64,000 nt of DNA from Prosopocoilus inquinatus (lineage: Eukaryota > Arthropoda > Insecta > Coleoptera > Lucanidae). Positions 51,613-62,638 of the stretch are shown here, piece by piece. The number at the start of each line of letters is the position of its first letter. Positions within the stretch are counted from its first letter, which is position 1. The translations under genes were made by a program, and so were the position numbers. The DNA is taken from NCBI GenBank assembly GCA_036172665.1, contig CM069873.1, forward strand, positions 45,664,001-45,728,000, read 5' to 3'. The notes under the pieces are model-generated. The model was not told where the DNA came from. It did not search any database and saw only the letters and a list, made by a program, of their open reading frames with translations.

Positions 51613-51758
51613 GCATTGTTCCTGTGATGTATCTAATCGATCCTTACTCATCTATCATGTTATTTGACGTTTCGATGGACTCTAGTAACTCTGATGTGAG
51701 ATACGAAGTTTTTGGACGCAGCAGGAGCTGGAAATAGTTTTAAACGAAACAACACGCA

Positions 51759-53775
51759 TTACCGTTGTTCCTGTGATGTATCTAATCGATCCTTACTCAT
51801 CTATCATGTTATTTGGCGTTTCGATGGACTCCGGTAACTCTGATGTGAGATACAAAGTTTTCGGTCGCAGCTGAAGCTAGAAATAATTTTAAACGAAACA
51901 ACACGCATTAGCGTTGTTCCTGTGATGTATTTAATCGATCCTTACTCATCTATCATGTTATTTGACGTTTGAATGGTCTCCAGTAACTCTGATGTGAGAT
52001 ACAAAGTTCTCGGACGCAGCAGAAGCTGGAGATAGTTTTAAACGATACAACACGCATTAGCGTTGTTCCTGTGATGTATCTAATCGATCCTTACTCATCT
52101 ATCATGTTATTTGACGTTTCGATGGACTCTAGTAACTCTGATGTGAGATACGAAGTTCTCGGACGCAGCTGAAGCTAGAAATAATTTTAAACGAAACAAC
52201 ACGCATTAGCGTTGTTCCTGTGATGTATCTAATCGATCCTTACTCATCTATCATGTTATTTGGCGTTACGATGGACTCCAGTAACTCTGATGTGAGATAC
52301 AAAGTTTTCGGACACAGCAGAAGCTGGAAATAGTTTTGAACGAAACAACACGTATTAGCGTTGTTCCTGTGATGTATCTAATCGATCCTTACTTAGCTAC
52401 TATGTTATTTGACGTTTCGATGGACTCCAATAACTCTAATGTGAGATACGAAATATTCGGACGCAGCAGAAGCTGGAAATAGTTTTAAACGAAACAACAC
52501 GTATTAGCGTTGTTCCTGTGATGTATCTAATCGATCCTTACTCATCTATCATGTTATTTGAAGTTTCGATGGACTCTAGTAACTCTGATGTGAGATACGA
52601 AGTTTTTGGACGCAGCAGTAGCTGGAAATAGTTTTAAACGAAACAACACGCATTAGTGTTGTTCCTGTGATGTATCTAATCGATCCTTACTCATCTATCA
52701 TGTTATTTGACGTTTGGATGGACTCTAGTAACTCTGATGTGAGATACGAAGTTTTTGGACGCAGCAGGAGCTGGAAATAGTTTTAAACGAAACAACACGC
52801 ATTAGCGTTGTTCGTGTGATGTATCTAATCGATCCTTATTTATCTATCATGTTATTTGACGTTTCGATGGACTCTAGTAACTCTGATGTAAGATACGAAG
52901 TTTTTGGGCGCAGCAGGAGCTGGAAATAGTTTTAAACGAAGCAACACGTATTAGCGTTGTTCCTGTGATGTATCTAATCGATCCTTGCTTATCTATCATG
53001 TTATTTGACGTTTGGATGGACTCCAGTAACTCTGATGTGAGATACAAAGTTTTCGGACGCAGCAGAAGCTGGAGATAGTTTTAAACGAAACAACACGCAT
53101 TAGCGTTGTTCCTGTGATGTATCTAATCGATCCTTACTCATCTATCATGTTATTTGGCGTTTCGATGGACTCCAGTAACTCTGATGTGAGATACAAAGTT
53201 TTCGGACGCAGCAGAAGCTGGAAATAGTTTTGAACGAAACAACACGTATTAGCGTTGTTCCTGTGATGTATCTAATCGATCCTTACTTAGCTACTATGTT
53301 ATTTGACGTTTCGATGGACTCCAATAACTCTAATGTGAGATACGAAATTTTCGGACGCAGCAGAAGCTGGAAATAGTTTTAAAGGAAACAACACGTATTA
53401 GCGTTGTTCCTGTGATGTATCTAATCGATCCTTACTCATCTATCATGTTATTTGGCGTTTCGATGGACTCCAGTAACTCTGATGTGAGATACAAAGTTTT
53501 CGGACGCAGCAGAAGCTGGAAATAGTTTTGAACGAAACAACACGTATTAGCGTTGTTCCTGTGATGTATCTAATCGATCCTTACTTAGCTACTATGTTAT
53601 TTGACCTTTCGATGGACTCCAATACTTCTGATGTGAGATACAAAGTTTTCGGACGCAGCAGAAGCTGGAGATAGTTTTAAACGATACAACACGCATTAGC
53701 GTTGTTCCTGTGATGTATCTAATCGATCCTTATTTATCTATCATGTTATTTGACGTTTCGATGGACTCTAGTAAC
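51759..53775 (+). repeat. 127-monomer-spaced duplication, copy B
   Basis: This is the partner of 32845-34861, with the same order and markers. Private changes are ggtcgcagctg near 51864, gaatggtctcc at 51971, gacacagcag near 52310, gaaatattcgg near 52449 and ccaatacttctg near 53618. The left end joins the attagcattg / gaagtttttgg monomer of macro-repeat type to an attaccg monomer. Confidence 0.85.
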
Positions 53776-55376
53776 TCTGATGTGAGATACGAAGTTTTTG
53801 GACGCAGCAGGAGCTGGAAATAGTTTTAAACGAAACAACACGTATTAGCGTTGTTCCTGTGATGTATCTAATCGATCCTTACTTAGCTACTATGTTATTT
53901 GACGTTTCGATGGACTCCAGTAACTCTAATGTGAGATACGAAATTTTCGGACGCAGCTGAAGCTGGAAATAGTTTTAAACGAAACAACACGTATTAGCGT
54001 TGTTCCTGTGATGTATCTAATCGATCCTTACTCATCTATCATGTTATTTGACGTTTGGATGGACTCCAGTAACTCTGATGTGAGATACAAAGTTCTCGGA
54101 CGCAGCAGAAGCTAGAAATAGTTTTGAACGAAACAACACGTATTAGCGTTGTTCCTGTGATGTATCTAATCGATCGTTACTTATCTATCATGTTATTTGA
54201 CGTTTGGATGGACTCCAGTAACTCTGATGTGAGATACAAAGTTTTCGGACACAGCAGAAGCTGGAGATAGTTTCAAACGAAACAACACGCATTAGCGTTG
54301 TTCCTGTGATGTATCTAATCGATCCTTACTCATCTATCATGTTATTTGGCGTTTCGATATACTCCAGTAACTCTGATGTGAGATACAAACTTTTCGGAAG
54401 CAGCAGAAGCTGGAAATAGTTTTGAACGAAACAACACGTATTAGCGTTGTTCCTGTGATGTATCTAATCGATCCTTACTTAGCTACTATGTTATTTGACG
54501 TTTCGATGGACTCCAATATCTCTGATGTGAGATACAAAGTTTTCGGACGCAGCAGAAGCTGGAAATAGTTTTAAACGAAACAACACGCATTAGGGTTGTT
54601 CCTGTGATGTATCTAATCGATCCTTACTCATCTATCATGTTATTTGACGTTTCGATGGACTCTAGTAACTCTGATGTGAGATACGAAGTTTTTGGACGCA
54701 GCAGGAGCTGGAAATAGTTTTAAACGAAACAGCACGCATTAGCGTTGTTCCTGTGATGTATCTAATAGATCCTTATTTATCTATCATGTTATTTGACGTT
54801 CCGATGGACTCTAGTAACTCTGATGTGAGGTACGAAGTTTTTGGGCGCAGCAGGAGCTCTAAATAGTTTTAAACGAAGCAACACGTATTAGCGTTGTTCC
54901 TGTGATGTATCTAATCGATCCTTACTTATCTATCATGTTATTTGACGTTTGGATGGATTCCAGTAACTCTGATGTGAGATACAAAGTTTTCGGACGCAGC
55001 AGAAGCTGGAGATAGTTTTAAACGAAACAACACGCATTAGCGTTGTTCCTGTGATGTATCTAATCGATCCTTACTCATCTATCATGTTATTTGGCGTTTC
55101 GATGGACTCCAGTAACTCTGACGTGAGATACAAAGTTTTCGGACGCAGCAGAAGCTGGAAATAGTTTTGAACGAAACAACACGTATTAGCGTTGTTCCTG
55201 TGATGTATCTAATCGATCCTTACTTAGCTACTATGTTATTTGACGTTTCGATGGACTCCAATAACTCTAATGTGAGATACGAAATATTCGGACGCAGCAG
55301 AAGCTGGAAATAGTTTTAAACGAAACAACACGTATTAGCGTTGTTCCTGTGATGTATCTAATCGATCCTTACTCAT
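51950..55376 (+). repeat. 23-monomer tandem duplication, copy A
   Basis: The unit is 3427 bp = 23 x 149. Markers shared with copy B are gaatggtctcc (51971/55398), ggcgttacg, gaaatattcgg, ccttgcttatc (52985/56412), gttttaaagg, ccaatacttctg, gatatactcc (about 54357/57784), ggaagcagc and ctaatagatcc. Its right part (about 54.0-55.2 kb) follows the order of 31.4-32.5 kb, including gatggattcc. Confidence 0.93.
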
Positions 55377-58300
55377 CTATCATGTTATTTGACGTTTGAA
55401 TGGTCTCCAGTAACTCTGATGTGAGATACAAAGTTCTCGGACGCAGCAGAAGCTGGAGATAGTTTTAAACGATACAACACGCATTAGCGTTGTTCCTGTG
55501 ATGTATCTAATCGATCCTTACTCATCTATCATGTTATTTGACGTTTCGATGGACTCTAGTAACTCTGATGTGAGATACGAAGTTCTCGGACGCAGCTGAA
55601 GCTAGAAATAATTTTAAACGAAACAACACGCATTAGCGTTGTTCCTGTGATGTATCTAATCGATCCTTACTCATCTATCATGTTATTTGGCGTTACGATG
55701 GACTCCAGTAACTCTGATGTGAGATACAAAGTTTTCGGACACAGCAGAAGCTGGAAATAGTTTTGAACGAAACAACACGTATTAGCGTTGTTCCTGTGAT
55801 GTATCTAATCGATCCTTACTTAGCTACTATGTTATTTGACGTTTCGATGGACTCCAATAACTCTAATGTGAGATACGAAATATTCGGACGCAGCAGAAGC
55901 TGGAAATAGTTTTAAACGAAACAACACGTATTAGCGTTGTTCCTGTGATGTATCTAATCGATCCTTACTCATCTATCATGTTATTTGAAGTTTCGATGGA
56001 CTCTAGTAACTCTGATGTGAGATACGAAGTTTTTGGACGCAGCAGTAGCTGGAAATAGTTTTAAACGAAACAACACGCATTAGTGTTGTTCCTGTGATGT
56101 ATCTAATCGATCCTTACTCATCTATCATGTTATTTGACGTTTGGATGGACTCTAGTAACTCTGATGTGAGATACGAAGTTTTTGGACGCAGCAGGAGCTG
56201 GAAATAGTTTTAAACGAAACAACACGCATTAGCGTTGTTCGTGTGATGTATCTAATCGATCCTTATTTATCTATCATGTTATTTGACGTTTCGATGGACT
56301 CTAGTAACTCTGATGTAAGATACGAAGTTTTTGGGCGCAGCAGGAGCTGGAAATAGTTTTAAACGAAGCAACACGTATTAGCGTTGTTCCTGTGATGTAT
56401 CTAATCGATCCTTGCTTATCTATCATGTTATTTGACGTTTGGATGGACTCCAGTAACTCTGATGTGAGATACAAAGTTTTCGGACGCAGCAGAAGCTGGA
56501 GATAGTTTTAAACGAAACAACACGCATTAGCGTTGTTCCTGTGATGTATCTAATCGATCCTTACTCATCTATCATGTTATTTGGCGTTTCGATGGACTCC
56601 AGTAACTCTGATGTGAGATACAAAGTTTTCGGACGCAGCAGAAGCTGGAAATAGTTTTGAACGAAACAACACGTATTAGCGTTGTTCCTGTGATGTATCT
56701 AATCGATCCTTACTTAGCTACTATGTTATTTGACGTTTCGATGGACTCCAATAACTCTAATGTGAGATACGAAATTTTCGGACGCAGCAGAAGCTGGAAA
56801 TAGTTTTAAAGGAAACAACACGTATTAGCGTTGTTCCTGTGATGTATCTAATCGATCCTTACTCATCTATCATGTTATTTGGCGTTTCGATGGACTCCAG
56901 TAACTCTGATGTGAGATACAAAGTTTTCGGACGCAGCAGAAGCTGGAAATAGTTTTGAACGAAACAACACGTATTAGCGTTGTTCCTGTGATGTATCTAA
57001 TCGATCCTTACTTAGCTACTATGTTATTTGACCTTTCGATGGACTCCAATACTTCTGATGTGAGATACAAAGTTTTCGGACGCAGCAGAAGCTGGAGATA
57101 GTTTTAAACGATACAACACGCATTAGCGTTGTTCCTGTGATGTATCTAATCGATCCTTATTTATCTATCATGTTATTTGACGTTTCGATGGACTCTAGTA
57201 ACTCTGATGTGAGATACGAAGTTTTTGGACGCAGCAGGAGCTGGAAATAGTTTTAAACGAAACAACACGTATTAGCGTTGTTCCTGTGATGTATCTAATC
57301 GATCCTTACTTAGCTACTATGTTATTTGACGTTTCGATGGACTCCAGTAACTCTAATGTGAGATACGAAATTTTCGGACGCAGCTGAAGCTGGAAATAGT
57401 TTTAAACGAAACAACACGTATTAGCGTTGTTCCTGTGATGTATCTAATCGATCCTTACTCATCTATCATGTTATTTGACGTTTGGATGGACTCCAGTAAC
57501 TCTGATGTGAGATACAAAGTTCTCGGACGCAGCAGAAGCTAGAAATAGTTTTGAACGAAACAACACGTATTAGCGTTGTTCCTGTGATGTATCTAATCGA
57601 TCGTTACTTATCTATCATGTTATTTGACGTTTGGATGGACTCCAGTAACTCTGATGTGAGATACAAAGTTTTCGGACACAGCAGAAGCTGGAGATAGTTT
57701 CAAACGAAACAACACGCATTAGCGTTGTTCCTGTGATGTATCTAATCGATCCTTACTCATCTATCATGTTATTTGGCGTTTCGATATACTCCAGTAACTC
57801 TGATGTGAGATACAAACTTTTCGGAAGCAGCAGAAGCTGGAAATAGTTTTGAACGAAACAACACGTATTAGCGTTGTTCCTGTGATGTATCTAATCGATC
57901 CTTACTTAGCTACTATGTTATTTGACGTTTCGATGGACTCCAATATCTCTGATGTGAGATACAAAGTTTTCGGACGCAGCAGAAGCTGGAAATAGTTTTA
58001 AACGAAACAACACGCATTAGGGTTGTTCCTGTGATGTATCTAATCGATCCTTACTCATCTATCATGTTATTTGACGTTTCGATGGACTCTAGTAACTCTG
58101 ATGTGAGATACGAAGTTTTTGGACGCAGCAGGAGCTGGAAATAGTTTTAAACGAAACAGCACGCATTAGCGTTGTTCCTGTGATGTATCTAATAGATCCT
58201 TATTTATCTATCATGTTATTTGACGTTCCGATGGACTCTAGTAACTCTGATGTGAGGTACGAAGTTTTTGGGCGCAGCAGGAGCTCTAAATAGTTTTAAA

Positions 58301-58380
58301 CGAAGCAACACGTATTAGCGTTGTTCCTGTGATGTATCTAATCGATCCTTACTTATCTATCATGTTATTTGACGTTTGGA
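55377..58380 (+). repeat. 23-monomer tandem duplication, copy B (incomplete)
   Basis: This copy repeats 51950-54953 with almost no differences seen, then is interrupted after about 20 monomers by macro-repeat III. The left junction falls inside one monomer. Upstream it reads like the gaaatattcgg-following monomer (gtatctaatc), downstream like the gaatggtctcc monomer, as expected for unequal exchange within paired monomers. Confidence 0.92.
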
Positions 58381-61300
58381 TGGACTCCAGTAACTCTGAT
58401 GTGAGATAAAAAGTTTTCGGACGCAGCAGAAGCTGGAGATAGTTTTAAACGAAACAACACGCATTAGCGTTGTTCCTGTGATGTATTTAATCGATCCTTA
58501 CTCATCTATCATGTTATTTGGCGTTTCGATGGACTCCAGTAACTCTGACGTGAGATACAAAGTTTTCGGACGCAGCAGAAGCTGGAAATAGTTTTGAACG
58601 AAACAACACGTATTAGCGTTGTTCCTGTGATGTATCTAATCGATCCTTACTTAGCTACTATGTTATTTGACGTTTCGATGGACTCCAATAACTCTGATGT
58701 GAGATACAAAGTTTTCGGACGCAGCAGAAGCTGGAAATAGTTTTAAACGAAACAACACGCATTAGGGTTGTTCCTGTGATGTATCTAATCGATCCTTACT
58801 CATCTATCATGTTATTTGGCGTTTCGATGGACTCCAGTAACTCTCATGTGAGATACAAAGTTTTCGGACGCAGCAGAAGCTGGAAATAGTTTTAAACGAA
58901 ACAACACGCATTAGGGTTGTTCCTGTGATGTATCTAATCGATCCTTACTCATCTATCATTTTATTTGACGTTTGGATGGACTCCAGTAACTCTGATGTGA
59001 GATACAAAGTTTACGGACGCAGCAGAAACTGGAAATAGATTTAAACGAAACAACACGCATTACCGTTGTTCCTGTGATGTATCTAATCGATCCTTACTCA
59101 TCTATCATGTTATCTGGCGTTTCGATGGACTCCAGTAACTCTGATGTGAGATACGAAGTTTTTGGACGCAGCAGGAGCTGGAAATATTTTTAAACGAAAC
59201 AACACGTATTAGCGTTGTTCCTGTGATGTATCTAATCGATCCTTACTTAGCTACTATGTTATTTGACGTTTCGATGGACTCCAGTAACTCTGACGTGAGA
59301 TACAAAGTTTTCGGACGCAGCAGAAGCTGGAAATAGTTTTAAACGAAACAACACGCATTAGCGTTGTTCCTGTGATGTATCTAATCGATCCTTACTCATC
59401 TATCATGTTATTTGACGTTTCGATGGACTCTAGTAACTCTGATGTGAGATACGAAGTTTTTGGACGCAGCAGGAGCTGGAAATAGTTTTAAACGAAACAA
59501 CACGCATTAACGTTGTTCGTGTGATGTATCTAATCGATCCTTAGTTAGCTACTATGTTATTTGACGTTTCGATGGACTCCAATAACTCTAAGGTGAGATA
59601 CGAAATTTTCGGACGCAGCAGAAGCTGGAAATAGTTTTAAACGAAACAACACGTATTAGCGTTGTTCCTGTGATGTATCTAATCGATCCTTACTCATCTA
59701 TCATGTTATTTGACGTTTCGATGGACTCTAGTAACTCTAATGTGATATACGAAATTTTCGGACGCAGCAGAAGCTGGAAATAGTTTTAAACGAAACAACA
59801 CGCATTAGCGTTGTTCCTGTGATGTATCTAATCGATCCTTACTCATCTATCATGTTATTTGACGTTTGGATGGACTCCAGTAACTCTGATGTGAGATACA
59901 AAGTTTTCGAACGCAGCAGAAGCTGGAGATAGTTTCAAACGAAACAACACGCATTAGCGTTGTTCCTGTGATGTATCTAATCGATCCTTACTCATCTATC
60001 ATGTTATTTGGCGTTTCGATGGACTCCAGTAACTCTGATGTGAGATACAAAGTTTTCGGACGCAGCAGAAGCTGGAAATAGTTTTGAACGAAACAACACG
60101 TATTAGCGTTGTTCCTGTGATGTATCTAATCGATCCTTAGTTAGCTACTATGTTATTTGACGTTTCGATGGACTCCAATAACTCTAATGTGAGATACGAA
60201 ATTTTCGGACGCAGCAGAAGCTGGAAATAGTTTTAAACGAAACAACACGTATTAGCGTTGTTCCTGTGATGTATCTAATCGATCCTTACACATCTATCAT
60301 GTTATTTGACGTTTCGATGGACTCTAGTAACTCTAATGTGAGATACGAAATTTTCGGACGCAGCAGAAGCTGGAAATAGTTTTAAACGAAACAACACGCA
60401 TTAGCGTTGTTCCTGTGATGTATCTAATCGATCCTTACTCATCTATCATGTTATTTGACGTTTGGATGGACTCCAGTAACTCTGATGTGAGATACAAAGT
60501 TCTCGGTCGCAGCAGAAGCTGGAAATAATTTTGAACGAAACAACACGTATTAGCGTTGTTCCTGTGATGTATCTAATCGATCCTTACTTATCTACTATGT
60601 TATTTGACGTTTCGATGGACTCTAGTAACTCTGATGTGAGATACGAAGTTTTTGGACGCAGCAGAAGCTGGAAATAGTTTTAAACGAAACAACACGCATT
60701 AGCGTTGTTCCTGTGATGTATCTAATCGATCCTTGCTCATCTATCATGTTATTTGACGTTTGGATGGACTCTAGTAACTCTGATGTGAGATACGAAGTTT
60801 TTGGACGCAGCAGGAGCTGGAAATAGTTTTAAACGAAACAGCACGCATTAGCGTTGTTCCTGTGATGTATCTAATCGATCCTTACTTAGCTACTATGTTA
60901 TTTCACGTTTCGATGGACTCCAATAACTCTGATGTGAGATACAAAGTTTTCGGACGCAGCAGAAGCTGGAAATAGTTTTGAACGAAACAACACGTATCAG
61001 CGTTGTTCCTGTGATGTATCTAATCGATCCTTACTTAGCTACTATGTTATTTGACGTTTCGATGGACTCCAATAACTCTGATGTGAGATACAAAGTTTTC
61101 GGACGCAGCAGAAGCTGGAAATAGTTTTAAACGAAACAACACGCATTAGGGTTGTTCCTGTGATGTATCTAATCGATCCTTACTCATCTATCATTTTATT
61201 TGACGTTTGGATGGACTCCAGTAACTCTGATGTGAGATACAAAGTTTTCGAACGCAGCAGAAGCTGGAGATAGTTTCAAACGAAACATCACGCATTAGCG

Positions 61301-62638
61301 TTGTTCCTGTGATGTATCTAATCGATCCTTACTCATCTATCATGTTATTTGGCGTTTCGATGGACTCCAGTAACTCTGATGTGAGATAAAAAGTTTTCGG
61401 ACGCAGCAGAAGCTGGAAATAGTTTTGAACGAAACAACACGTATTAGCGTTGTTCCTGTGATGTATCTAATCGATCCTTAGTTAGCTACTATGGTATTTG
61501 ACGTTTCGATGGACTCCAATAACTCTAATGTGAGATACGAAATTTTCGGACGCAGCAGAAGCTGGAAATAGTTTTAAACGAAACAACACGTATTAGCGTT
61601 GTTCCTGTGATGTATCTAATCGATCCTTACTCATCTATCATGTTATTTGGCGTTTCGATGGACTCCAGTAACTCTGACGTGAGATACAAAGTTTTCGGAC
61701 GCAGCAGAAGCTGGAAATAGTTTTAAACGAAACAACACGCATTAGCGTTGTTCCTGTGATGTATCTAATCGATCCTTACTCATCTATCATGTTATTTGAC
61801 GTTTCGATGGACTCTAGTAACTCTGATGTGAGATACGAAGTTTTTGGACGCAGCAGGAGCTGGAAATAGTTTTAAACGAAACAACACGTATTAGCGTTGT
61901 TCCTGTGATGTATCTAATCGATCCTTACTTAGCTACAATGTTATTTGACGTTTCGATGGACTCCAGTAACTCTAATGTGAGATACGAAATTTTCGGACGC
62001 AGCAGAAGCTGGAAATAGTTTTAAACGAAACAACACGTATTAGCGTTGTTCCTGTGATGTATCTAATCGATCCTTACTCATCTATCATGTTATTTGACGT
62101 TTGGATGGACTCCAGTAACTCTGATGTGAGATACAAAGTTTTCGAACGCAGCAGAAGCTGGAGATAGTTTCAAACGAAACAACACGCATTAGCGTTGTTC
62201 CTGTGATGTATCTAATCGATCCTTACTCATCTATCATGTTATTTGGCGTTTCGATGGACTCCAGTAACTCTGATGTGAGATACAAAGTTTTCGGACGCAG
62301 CAGAAGCTGGAAATAGTTTTGAACGAAACAACACGTATTAGCGTTGTTCCTGTGATGTATCTAATCGATCCTTAGTTAGCTACTATGTTATTTGACGTTT
62401 CGATGGACTCCAATAACTCTAATGTGAGATACGAAATTTTCGGACGCAGCAGAAGCTGGAAATAGTTTTAAACGAAACAACACGTATTAGCGTTGTTCCT
62501 GTGATGTATCTAATCGATCCTTACACATCTATCATGTTATTTGACGTTTCGATGGACTCTAGTAACTCTAATGTGAGATACGAAATTTTCGGACGCAGCA
62601 GAAGCTGGAAATAGTTTTAAACGAAACAACACGCATTA
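58381..62638 (+). repeat. Macro-repeat segment III
   Basis: This is the partner of 47356-51612. Its left junction, near 58381, joins the second copy of the 23-monomer unit (which should read gatggattcc at this place, as at 54955) to the gataaaaagttttcgg monomer seen at 47381. Its right end, near 62638, is the same attagcattg switch point as at 51612, but here it leads into the 37.77 kb order. Confidence 0.92.
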
